Positions 55,038 through 62,425 of a DNA stretch of 64,000 nt are shown here, piece by piece (within the stretch, counting starts at the first letter, position 1; every line of letters starts with the position of its first letter). A program made the translations under genes and the position numbers. Source of the DNA: Runella sp. CRIBMP. Lineage in GTDB: Bacteria > Bacteroidota > Bacteroidia > Cytophagales > Spirosomataceae. The DNA lies in contig NZ_JAAAKZ010000010.1 of assembly GCF_009905605.1 (NCBI RefSeq), positions 62,001 to 126,000 on the forward strand. Direction: 5' to 3'. The notes under the pieces are model-generated. The model was not told the DNA's origin and did no database searches. It saw only the letters and a program-made list of their open reading frames with translations.

Positions 55038-57251
55038 ATGAACTATAAGTTTGCGCTGGCCCTTTGCTTGTTACCGTTTCTTTGTTTTTCGCAAGATGTA
55101 CTTCTGTTTAAACCCGATTCTGTCCGTAAAGAATTTGAGGCCGTCCAGGTTTCCAACAACCTAAAAATAGACGGATTGCTCAATGATAAAGAATGGCAGC
55201 TGGCCAAACCCAAAAGTGATTTTATCGAAATAGACCCCCATCAGGGAAAAATTCCGCGCCACCGTACCGAAATGCGGGCGCTGTACAACCAACACTATTT
55301 GTACATCGGCGTGTTTAATTACGATACGCTGGGCAAAAAATCCATCCGCGTCATTGATTTTAAGCGGGACTTCAACACCCGCACTTCTGATTTTGTGGGC
55401 ATGACCATCGACGGCTTCAACGACCGCCGCAATGCCATGGTGTTTACGACCAATCCGCACGGCGTTCAGCGCGACTTTTTGGCTTTTGATGCCAACTACA
55501 TTGACTTAGATTGGGACGGCCTTTGGCGCGTACGTACCGCCCGCTCAGATTCGGGTTGGGTGGCAGAGTTTGCCATTCCTTGGAAAACTCTCCGCTATGC
55601 CAAGTCGGACTCAGCTTTTCAAAGTTGGGGTTTTAACCTCAACCGCAGCCGACGCATGACCAACGAAAATTATGCGTTTTCGCCGTTTCCCCGTTCATTC
55701 AATGTGTTACGCATGGACTACGCGGGCATCATCAAAGGACTGCAACCGCCCCCGCCGACGGCCAACGTACGCATACAGCCGTTCTTTTTGACTTCGTACG
55801 ACCGCTACCGCAACATGGACGGGCGCAAACCCCACGATGCCGCCGTGAAATTGGGGGGTGAAGTGAAATGGGCCATCAACTCCCGAGCCGTGTTGGATTT
55901 GACCTTTAATACCGACTTTGCACAAGCCGACGCCGACCGGCAGGTCAACAACGTAACGCGCTTTTCGGTGCTTTTCCCCGAGCGCCGGCAGTTTTTCTTA
56001 GAAAATGCCTCGCTGTTCGGGATTGGCGTTGGCCCAGCTTCTGACCTTTCGGGCGGTTCGATGCGGATTCAGCCCTTTTTTAGCCGGCAGATTGGCTTGG
56101 ACGGAGGCGGAAATCCCATCCCGATTGATGCCGGTGCCCGTTTTGTGAGCCGTTCGGCCAAGACCAATTACGGTGCCATGTATATTCGCCAACGCGGCAC
56201 CAACTCTTCGCCGTTGACAAACTATTTTGTGGGGCGCTATTCCGAAAACTTGGGAAAACAAAGCCGTCTGGGGGCCTTGGTAACGGTCAAAAGTGACACC
56301 GGCAATACCAATATCGTGGGGAATCTGGATGGTTTTGTGCGATTTAACGAAGCCCATTCGCTCAACTGGATGTTTAACCTGAGCCACGATTCCAAAGGCA
56401 ACGTAACGGGTGTGGCAGGAGCGGCGCAGTACTACTACGCCACCAACCAATGGAAAATTTGGTGGACGCAATCGTTGACTTCAAAATCGTTCAACCCTGC
56501 CGTAGGTTTTATTTCCCGTACTGACGTCATCGGCACTACGCCAGGCATCTTTTGGTTTTATCGGGGCAAACACCTGCCCTTCAAAAAAATCATTCGTTCG
56601 TTTGAGCCGAGTTTGTTGGTCGAGTTTTACAATCAAGCCAGTACAGGCCGGCTCATTGAGCGCTCATACGGCTTGAGTCCTTTCTGGATCATGCTTCAGT
56701 CGGGTGGGTTTATGGGGCATGTCATGACGCCCACGTACCAGTACCTCACCGAACCTTTCAGTCCGCTGGGGGTGAAAATTGCGGCGGGGGCCTACAATTA
56801 CACACGTCATACGGTGTATTGGGGAAGTGATGGCTCTAAAAAACTGAGTTTTACGTGGAATGGCGAATACGGGACGTATTACGACGGCAAGCTCAATACC
56901 ACCAACCTGAGCGTATTGGTTGCGCCGATTCCGCATATTTCCATCACGGGGCGGTTTAATCGGAATAATTTTAGAAATGTGGGCGTGAACAATACCACCA
57001 AAAATATAGATTTATTGTCGGTAGAGGGGCGTTTTGCGGCCAACCCGCGCCTTCAGCTCATCGGTTTTTACCAACGCAACACCGACACCAAAGCCAACAA
57101 CTACAACATCCGTTTGTCGTGGGAGTATCAACCGCTGTCGTTTATTTACATCGTATTCAACAAGCGCGAGTTCCAATCCACCACGCGCCTCGATACACGC
57201 AGTCAAGAAGACCATCTCATTGCCAAGATCAGCTATTTGCGGCAGTTGTAG
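55038..57251 (+). CDS. DUF5916 domain outer-membrane protein
   Basis: 737 residues with a signal peptide (MNYKFALALCLLPFLCFSQD). The N-terminal part (about 40-235) resembles carbohydrate-binding family 9-like domains (NNLKIDGLLNDKEWQLA ... VGMTIDGFNDRRNAMVFTTNPHGVQRDF ... WDGLWRVRTARSDSGWVAEFAIPWKTLRY) and the remaining ~500 residues are an aromatic-rich beta-barrel ending KISYLRQL. This is the DUF5916 arrangement common in Bacteroidota; its function is unproven. It is divergent from the 52461 block, so it may take part in the same carbohydrate use. Confidence 0.9.
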   Translation: MNYKFALALCLLPFLCFSQDVLLFKPDSVRKEFEAVQVSNNLKIDGLLNDKEWQLAKPKSDFIEIDPHQGKIPRHRTEMRALYNQHYLYIGVFNYDTLGKKSIRVIDFKRDFNTRTSDFVGMTIDGFNDRRNAMVFTTNPHGVQRDFLAFDANYIDLDWDGLWRVRTARSDSGWVAEFAIPWKTLRYAKSDSAFQSWGFNLNRSRRMTNENYAFSPFPRSFNVLRMDYAGIIKGLQPPPPTANVRIQPFFLTSYDRYRNMDGRKPHDAAVKLGGEVKWAINSRAVLDLTFNTDFAQADADRQVNNVTRFSVLFPERRQFFLENASLFGIGVGPASDLSGGSMRIQPFFSRQIGLDGGGNPIPIDAGARFVSRSAKTNYGAMYIRQRGTNSSPLTNYFVGRYSENLGKQSRLGALVTVKSDTGNTNIVGNLDGFVRFNEAHSLNWMFNLSHDSKGNVTGVAGAAQYYYATNQWKIWWTQSLTSKSFNPAVGFISRTDVIGTTPGIFWFYRGKHLPFKKIIRSFEPSLLVEFYNQASTGRLIERSYGLSPFWIMLQSGGFMGHVMTPTYQYLTEPFSPLGVKIAAGAYNYTRHTVYWGSDGSKKLSFTWNGEYGTYYDGKLNTTNLSVLVAPIPHISITGRFNRNNFRNVGVNNTTKNIDLLSVEGRFAANPRLQLIGFYQRNTDTKANNYNIRLSWEYQPLSFIYIVFNKREFQSTTRLDTRSQEDHLIAKISYLRQL

Positions 57252-57392
57252 GTTAAAATATTGGTGTAATTACGTTTTTCACTCCCTTGAAAGACAATGA
57301 TCGTTCTAACTCTATTCTCCAAATTAACGTTAATTGAGCGAATGTATTAGCCTGATTAGCGCTAATTTGGTGAATAGCAATCATAGAATAGA

Positions 57393-57474
57393 TTCCCAGC
57401 GCTCCCCGTGTTACAAACACTCTCTTTTTGGAAAGGTCGAAGTCACCCTTTATGAGGCTTCGACCAACGGGGGA
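57393..57474. repeat. Repeat family A, copy 1 (three-way junction fold)
   Basis: TTCCCAGCGCTCCCCGTG, then a GTGTT-ACA-AACAC hairpin, then a GGTCGAAG/CTTCGACC hairpin, closed by CAACGGGGGAG pairing with CTCCCCGT. Nearly identical to 59092-59172; see also 60293-60365. It overlaps the region just 3' of the toxin remnant. Confidence 0.8.
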
Positions 57475-57486
57475 GGAAAAGGACTT

Positions 57487-57834
57487 TTATAGCCTTCTTC
57501 TTCTTACCTGTTGCTTAGTAATAGTATAAAAACAATGCTCCTCAGTTTTAAAATGTTGCTGTAATGTACTCAGTAGTAAGTTAGCAATCGTTTCATAGTC
57601 AGGTTGATCGTAACGAAGCAGAATAACGGAAACGTTTTTAATATTTTGAGCAAACACGATATCGCCGAAATCTTTATCTTCCGTTACAATTAACGCATTT
57701 TTATCAATAGCTATCTTTGTGACCTCTATGTCAGTAATACCTGCGAAATGCTCTCTTACTGAAAAAGTCTCGTATCCACTCTCTTTAAGCGAGTTAATCC
57801 ATCGCTACGAAAGATTTTCGTCACATACAATCAT
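57487..57834 (-). pseudogene. DUF5615-family PIN-like toxin with in-frame amber stop
   Basis: A 115-codon frame from ATG 57834 reads MIVCDENLS, then TAG (57805-57807), then RWINSLKESGYETFSVREHFAGITD...ALIVTEDKDFGDIVFAQNIKNVSVILLRYDQPD...RRRL and a stop. LCDEN-type start, TEDKDFG and VILLRY are DUF5615 (VapC45-like, Mut7-C fold) signatures. The ATG overlaps the upstream antitoxin stop (ATGA). The single amber codon truncates the product after nine residues, so the toxin is either dead or made only by read-through or suppression. Confidence 0.85.
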
Positions 57835-58058
57835 GCGGCCAATATGAAGTCTTCGTTAGCAATCACATCAGCTGCGTAAGCGAGTGCCGCTAAAATTTGC
57901 TCATAGCGCAAGTGAGGATAATCTTCCAACAATTGTTCTATGGTATGTCCTCCAGAAAGTTTTCTAATGATTAGCTCCACAGAAATTCGAGTTCCTTTCA
58001 ATACAGGCTTACCCAACAACACAGCAGGATTACGTTCAATTAATGGGTGATGGTTCAT
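57831..58058 (-). CDS. DUF433 antitoxin (VapB45-like)
   Basis: 75 residues, MNHHPLIERNPAVLLGKPVLKGTRISVELIIRKLSGGHTIEQLLEDYPHLRYEQILAALAYAADVI: a DUF433 protein with the conserved GKPVLKGTRI core and a helix-turn-helix. DUF433 proteins act as antitoxins and repressors of DUF5615 toxins. Its stop overlaps the start of the toxin gene by four bases, so the two were translationally coupled. It is intact although the toxin is not. Confidence 0.92.
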   Translation of the reverse strand: MNHHPLIERNPAVLLGKPVLKGTRISVELIIRKLSGGHTIEQLLEDYPHLRYEQILAALAYAADVIANEDFILAA

Positions 58059-58224
58059 GGTTTTATTGATTTAATGAAGGAGACCAAAATTGCTGTTTTT
58101 CCCATTTCAAAAGAACAACAATGCTAAAATTCACCAAAAGCGTACAATTTCCCTAAAGTATATTCACAAAAAGGCAGACAAGAGAACCGGCGTTGGCTCA
58201 AAGACCTAATCCTGATTTGTCATG

Positions 58225-58292
58225 CTGGAGGCCTTGTGATAGTCGTCACGGTTCGGGCTACCCATCGCGGGACGCGAGCGACTGCGGGGGGG
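58225..58292. repeat. Repeat family B, copy 1
   Basis: Starts GCTGGAGGCCTTGTGATAG, then TCGTCACGG..., and TCGCGGGACGCGAGCGACTGCGGGG. AGTCG pairs with CGACT across the element and a TCGC/GCGA stem is inside it. Copies at 60214-60280 and 60379-60429 share the CCTTGT(G/A)ATAG and GGGACGCGAGC cores. Confidence 0.75.
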
Positions 58293-58375
58293 GATTAAAA
58301 TATTCATTAATCAATGAACAAAAGTCAGCATATATTGACATATTTGTATGAATAATGCAAAACAGAGGCATCGCC

Positions 58376-58552
58376 ATGAACGCAGTATCCGCAAAACATA
58401 AGAAAAAAATAGCTAAAAACGCCTCACCGTCCATCTTCGATATAATGAAACGTAAGTTGGAGGATAAGGAAGCTATTGACAAGTATTACCGGGGAGAAAT
58501 CACCTTAGAAGAATTGTATGCGAGAGGAATTAAGTTCGTACAACCCCTATAA
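58376..58552 (+). CDS. Small hypothetical protein (partner of DUF6169-like gene)
   Basis: 58 residues from ATG 58376 (MNAVSAKHKKKIAKNASPSIFDIMKRKLEDKEAIDKYYRGEITLEELYARGIKFVQPL); ATG 58355 would add seven residues. Lysine-rich start and a helical middle, with no membrane segment. The next gene overlaps it by 35 bases in another frame, so the two are translationally linked. The layout is that of a toxin-antitoxin or other two-part accessory unit; that is an inference. Confidence 0.65.
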   Translation: MNAVSAKHKKKIAKNASPSIFDIMKRKLEDKEAIDKYYRGEITLEELYARGIKFVQPL

Positions 58553-59054
58553 GTACGAAGGGAAAATTGGTACGAATGCCCTAGATTATACTTTTGTTAC
58601 TGACGTTGGAATCAAATACCAGGTTTATTTCATTCATTCTCAGGGCGATTTTCCTGCACACCCTCATTTAGACAATCAGACGTACACCTTTGGATTCGGT
58701 CCATCGGTTGAACAATCTACTCCTCTACCAGCAGCCCCAAGAGCCGGAATTGACAAAAGAGTCAAAGATACCATCATAGACATTCTGCGAAAGATATTAC
58801 AGGGTGATAAGGATATGGCATTGTTGTACATCTGCTCATCGGGTGGAGACAGGCAATCAGCAGCACGAAATAAATTATTCAACGCATGGTTACGCGAAAA
58901 AGACCCCAAAGCGTTGTTCGGCCTGCAACTAACCGTCCATACGTTAAAAGTGGATGATACCTATATGTCTATTTTGGTAAGTGATGCCAATGAATATTAC
59001 ATCGATTTTGAAGAAGCCATCGCTATTTTCAGAGAGCAGATAAAGAATAAGTAA
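58518..59054 (+). CDS. Hypothetical protein, DUF6169-like
   Basis: 178 residues (MREELSSYNPYKYEGKIGTNALDYTFVTDVGIKYQVYFIHSQGDFPAHPHLDNQTYTFGFGPSV...). The YTFVTDVGIKYQVYF and YTFGFGP blocks and the C-terminal part with LYICSSGGDRQSAARNKLFNAWLREKD are reminiscent of the DUF6169 family, which I name from memory at low certainty. Cytoplasmic. Overlaps the small gene upstream by 35 bases, so one unit. Function unknown. Confidence 0.65.
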   Translation: MREELSSYNPYKYEGKIGTNALDYTFVTDVGIKYQVYFIHSQGDFPAHPHLDNQTYTFGFGPSVEQSTPLPAAPRAGIDKRVKDTIIDILRKILQGDKDMALLYICSSGGDRQSAARNKLFNAWLREKDPKALFGLQLTVHTLKVDDTYMSILVSDANEYYIDFEEAIAIFREQIKNK

Positions 59055-59091
59055 GAGAGTACTCAATTCAACTTGCTGGACAAAAACAGCG

Positions 59092-59172
59092 TTCCCGGCG
59101 CTCCCCGTGTTACAAACACTTTGTTTATGGAAAGGTCGAAGTCACCCTTCGGAAGACTTCGACCAACGGGGC
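59092..59172. repeat. Repeat family A, copy 2
   Basis: Same order as copy 1: CTCCCCGTG, GTGTT-ACA-AACAC hairpin, a longer hairpin GGTCGAAGTC/GACTTCGACC, and closing AACGGGG. Differences from copy 1 in the second hairpin keep the pairing. Confidence 0.8.
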
Positions 59173-59329
59173 TGTAATGGGTAGGTTTTTCTAAAAACCC
59201 CATACTGAGGAACAATGTAGATTTCCCAGGCCAGAAACCCCTATTTGGGCTATCAACTCCTCTTTAAAAGGCCGTGGCGCAATTTTTTAGTAGATAAATG
59301 AGGTTTTCTCATTTACGTATCATCACGCC

Positions 59330-60073
59330 ATGCTGTTTCATCCCCTTATGCCAACGTCGGCTCATTGCCCTATTACCACAGTTTCGCTGTTCCGCTTTCC
59401 ATCGCCTCAACAATGGTGGGCTTTTACCCAAATGGGGCTAAAATCGCTGCTGAATCCGCTGCCCCATGGACTTACTTTCGGTAAAATGATGGGCTGCGGA
59501 CGCGCCGGATTTAGCCTGCTGCCCGATTTTTCGCAGTATGCGCTTATCGCGCAATGGAAAACCGAAGAGGAGGCAAACCAATTCTTTTCGTCAGAAAAAA
59601 CAAAAATGTACTTGGAACGCGCCAAAGAATCCTATACCATGCAGTTGGCTCCGATTCAATCGCACGGCCTTTGGGGCGGACAAAACCCCTTTGCCGCCAC
59701 GCCCCCCACTGCGTCTTTGGGCCCGATTGTGGTACTGACGCGGGCCAGCTTACGCATCAGCCAACTGCTCTCATTCTGGCGTCATGTTCCATCTACTTAC
59801 CGAGCCATGCAGGCAGCGGAAGGGCTCATTATGGCGGTGGGTGTAGGGGAAGTTCCGATTGTACAACAGGCGACATTAAGTATTTGGGAGAATGCAGAAG
59901 CCATCCGAAAGTTTGCTTACCAAAGCGGGTTTCATAAAGAAGTGATCAAAAAAACGCGGCAGCAGCATTGGTACCGCGAGGAATTGTTTGCCCGATTTAG
60001 TGCCATTGCCACCGCCGGAACCTATTTGGGAAAAGACCCTATCCTCTCAGCCGTAGCTCACAGCTTTCAGTGA
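59330..60073 (+). CDS. Spheroidene monooxygenase (CrtA)-like protein
   Basis: 247 residues. TTVSLFRFPSPQQWWAFTQMGLKSLLNPLPHGLTFGKMMGCGRAGFSLLPDFSQYALIAQWKTEEEANQFF matches the CrtA family start, and ILTRASLRISQLLSFWRHVP ... LIMAVGVGEVPIVQQATLSIWENAEAIRKFAYQSGFHKEVIKKTRQQHWYREELFARF the second half. CrtA adds a keto group to carotenoids such as spheroidene; Bacteroidota homologues are poorly characterised. No other carotenoid gene is in the window. ATG 59330, with ATG 59348 as the alternative. Confidence 0.75.
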   Translation: MLFHPLMPTSAHCPITTVSLFRFPSPQQWWAFTQMGLKSLLNPLPHGLTFGKMMGCGRAGFSLLPDFSQYALIAQWKTEEEANQFFSSEKTKMYLERAKESYTMQLAPIQSHGLWGGQNPFAATPPTASLGPIVVLTRASLRISQLLSFWRHVPSTYRAMQAAEGLIMAVGVGEVPIVQQATLSIWENAEAIRKFAYQSGFHKEVIKKTRQQHWYREELFARFSAIATAGTYLGKDPILSAVAHSFQ

Positions 60074-60213
60074 TTAGTAGCTACTTCGCGGCACGCATCA
60101 TGTTGCAAGTACTCACTTTTTCAGGCCGTAGGTATCTAATTTTTTTTCTCTAAAATGAAAGTACTGTGGAACGCAGCTCATGGGGAAAGAAGCAAATGTA
60201 TATAGGCAAAACG
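60074..60213. other. Gap downstream of the CrtA-like gene
   Basis: No convincing gene or structure; an A+T-rich gap before the B-A-B repeat cluster (60214-60429). Apparent small open frames across that cluster follow the repeats and are not credible genes. Confidence 0.5.
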
Positions 60214-60280
60214 GCTGGAAGCCTTGTAATAGGCATCACGGCTCGGGCCGCCACGTCGCGGGACGCGAGCGGATGCGGGG
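60214..60280. repeat. Repeat family B, copy 2
   Basis: GCTGGAAGCCTTGTAATAGGCATCACGG...CGTCGCGGGACGCGAGCGGATGCGGGG. The pair GCAT/ATGC replaces the AGTCG/CGACT pair of copy 1, a compensated change. Confidence 0.75.
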
Positions 60281-60292
60281 ATATTTGGGCAC

Positions 60293-60365
60293 TTACCGTG
60301 TTACAAACACTCTGTTTATTTTTTGTGCGGAGTATTCCTTCGGAGGACACCGCACAACGGGGGAC
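60293..60365. repeat. Repeat family A, copy 3 (diverged)
   Basis: ACCGTG, GTGTT-ACA-AACAC hairpin, a second hairpin with GTGCGG/CCGCAC in place of GGTCGAAG/CTTCGACC, then ACAACGGGGGACC. The second stem has changed in sequence but not in pairing. Confidence 0.7.
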
Positions 60366-60378
60366 CAACGGAGGTACG

Positions 60379-60429
60379 GCTGTAAGCCTTGTGATAGCCG
60401 TACCTCCCGGGACGCGAGCAACTGCAGGG
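60379..60429. repeat. Repeat family B, copy 3 (short)
   Basis: GGAGGTACGGC (60370-60380) pairs perfectly with GCCGTACCTCC (60397-60407) around TGTAAGCCTTGTGATA, followed by CGGGACGCGAGCAACTGCAGGG. The inner CCTTGTGATAG core and the CGGGACGCGAGC core are shared with copies 1 and 2. Confidence 0.7.
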
Positions 60430-60441
60430 ACACAGTTTAGT

Positions 60442-62196
60442 TTATTCAAATAATTTACTGATTGCAAGTAACTTCGGTCCTTCTAACAATATTGTGTTTG
60501 ATCCTTCTCTTACATAACTATGATTGCCAACAAATGATATGGCTTTTTGCTTTGGAATTCTGATTCTAATCACATTTTTTCCTTTATAGTCTATTAAATC
60601 AATTGAAGATAAAATTTGAGATTTTAGAGGTTCAGTAAGAACTGATCCTCTAATTGATGTAAGGATTCTGTTGATGTATGTGTCAATATCTATTCCTTCA
60701 ATTGCAAGTTCTCTATCTATTCCTACGACATACCTTGTATTTATTTGGTTTGGTTCAATTCCGTCAAGTACATTCACTCTATCAGCATCTTGCTTTTTGT
60801 CAGCTACACCTATAAAAATAAAACCATCTGAATCAGGACCACAGTTGGCTATTCCGCACATAGTATTGATTAAGTCAATATATAATTGCGCATTTAATTT
60901 TCTTTGATTTGATAAGTCGTAATAACCTTGCTTGCATTCATATCTACTAGTTTCAACTTTCGATCTCCGAATCGAGTTTTCAAAATCAAGTGAAAGTCCT
61001 GAGCCATGTCTTAAAACTGGAGGGTCTTTCTTTACAAAATAATTCTGAATCAGACCAATAGTTTGGTTTATATTATTTATTCGATCTTGAGTAACTGCTG
61101 TTTTTGCGGTATATTTCATTTTGGCCTGTAAACCAACTAATGCTGCAACAATTTTCTTATCTTGATCGGGTGATTTCTCTTTCTTAACAACTAAATAAAA
61201 AACTGCCATGAAGATTGCATAAAATGAACCTTTTACTGGATTACGAGAGCCAGGATTAACAACATTCTTGACAGTGGTTCCTTGGCTTTCAAAAATTTTC
61301 TTAACTATAGAAAAAGTAACTTTTATTTCATGCATCATCCTTTCAGCCCCGTAATGAGTTAATAAAGTATTCAGTTCTCTATTTTCATCTGCATTCTCGT
61401 CATACATTGAATTAAAAAGTTCCCGACTAATTGGCAGAGGCTCTTCTTTTAGAATACTTGATACGATATCTGCAATCATCTCTTCATCTTCACTATCTCT
61501 TAGTTGAGATTTCCAAACTATTCCATGTGAACACCAAAATATATCTTCAGCCGTCAACCCATATCCTATGTTTTCACGGTTAGAATCAATGCTTATTTGA
61601 GGCATCTCAGAAAGTTCTAAAATATCTTTTGATGAATCACCTCTGATTTCCGATGAAATTTTTCTAATTAAATCTGCAAAATTATCTGTAACTCCAGCTT
61701 GTCTTTTTTCTTGAGGACTAAGTTGTTTTCCTCCTGAATTAATCCTTCCAAATATGTCAGTAATCTTTTCTTCTTCCGCCGAAGGATAGATTGTTACTGC
61801 TAATTGATAATCTAAAATATTTGCACATTTATCTGCTGCTAAAAGTAAAGTTACATCTGTTTGTGCTTCAAAAATATCGTTTTCAAATTGTTGCTTAGCC
61901 CTTGCAGATTGTTCTATGTCAAAATACAATTCATTTACAGCAAACCTATTTTCTATATAAGAGAAGATTGCATTGAGCCTTTGTAATCCATCAATAATCT
62001 CTAATTTTCCTTCCTTTGTTTGAGCAAGAAGAATTAAAGGTATAGGCAAACCATTTAAGATACTGTCAATTAAAAATGCTTTTTCATCAACAGTCCAAAC
62101 AAGTTTCCTCTGATATTTTCTATTGACCAAAAATATTCCTTCCGTATAATTTCTATACGCTTCTTGAATACTCATTCCTCTCGGTGTAATACTCAT
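60442..62196 (-). CDS. DUF262 (GmrS-like) and Schlafen/AlbA_2 fusion, candidate phage-defence protein
   Basis: 584 residues. N-terminal part (about 10-230) is a DUF262 domain: RKYQRKLVWTVDEKAFLIDSILNGLPIPLILLAQ with the key motif DGLQR at 69-73. The middle is helical (about 230-410). The C-terminal part (about 415-584) is an AlbA_2/Schlafen-type domain: ETSRYECKQGYYDL, INTMCGIANCGPDSDGFIFIGVAD and YVREGSNTILL. DUF262 is the NTPase/nuclease part of GmrSD-type modification-dependent restriction enzymes, and AlbA_2 is frequent in antiviral proteins. The gene is clearly more A+T-rich than its neighbours, suggesting transfer. Defence role is an inference. Confidence 0.8.
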   Translation of the reverse strand: MSITPRGMSIQEAYRNYTEGIFLVNRKYQRKLVWTVDEKAFLIDSILNGLPIPLILLAQTKEGKLEIIDGLQRLNAIFSYIENRFAVNELYFDIEQSARAKQQFENDIFEAQTDVTLLLAADKCANILDYQLAVTIYPSAEEEKITDIFGRINSGGKQLSPQEKRQAGVTDNFADLIRKISSEIRGDSSKDILELSEMPQISIDSNRENIGYGLTAEDIFWCSHGIVWKSQLRDSEDEEMIADIVSSILKEEPLPISRELFNSMYDENADENRELNTLLTHYGAERMMHEIKVTFSIVKKIFESQGTTVKNVVNPGSRNPVKGSFYAIFMAVFYLVVKKEKSPDQDKKIVAALVGLQAKMKYTAKTAVTQDRINNINQTIGLIQNYFVKKDPPVLRHGSGLSLDFENSIRRSKVETSRYECKQGYYDLSNQRKLNAQLYIDLINTMCGIANCGPDSDGFIFIGVADKKQDADRVNVLDGIEPNQINTRYVVGIDRELAIEGIDIDTYINRILTSIRGSVLTEPLKSQILSSIDLIDYKGKNVIRIRIPKQKAISFVGNHSYVREGSNTILLEGPKLLAISKLFE

Positions 62197-62373
62197 ATAT
62201 TTCGATTTTTTTATTGTTTACTTGTGCCTAACATCTGCATGTCGCTAAATAGTTAAGTCAACTAAGGGACTTATCGTTTTCTGCCTTGCTTTATTAGTGA
62301 CACTGTAAATAGCATATATTTTGTAGTACTGTCAAGCGGTTATCGAAAAACTTATCCAGCGCCCCCCCCAAAC

Positions 62374-62403
62374 AATAAAAGCGCGAGGCAAAACCCCGCG
62401 CTT
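62374..62403 (-). terminator. Terminator of the Gfo/Idh/MocA gene
   Basis: On the minus strand AAGCGCGGGG/CCTCGCGCTT (with wobble), followed by TTATTG. It lies 23 bases past the stop at 62426. Confidence 0.75.
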
Positions 62404-62425
62404 CGTGTATAAAGAGGAAATGAAA

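Noticed and set aside
57393-60429. A and B repeats as a CRISPR array
   Set aside because: The copies are about 50-80 bases, lie 0.01-1.1 kb apart, have different types alternating and no spacers of even length; no cas genes are present.
60150-60467. Small open frames (85-105 residues) across the B-A-B cluster
   Set aside because: They follow the repeats on both strands in several frames, are rich in Arg/Gly/Ala from the G+C palindromes, and lack plausible starts or homologues.
62190-62260. Integron attC-like heptamer GCCTAAC/GTTAGGC upstream of the DUF262-AlbA gene
   Set aside because: The reverse strand reads GTTAGGC shortly before the ATG, as cassettes do, but I found no inverse partner at an attC-like distance, no matching site at the other end of the gene, and no integrase gene.
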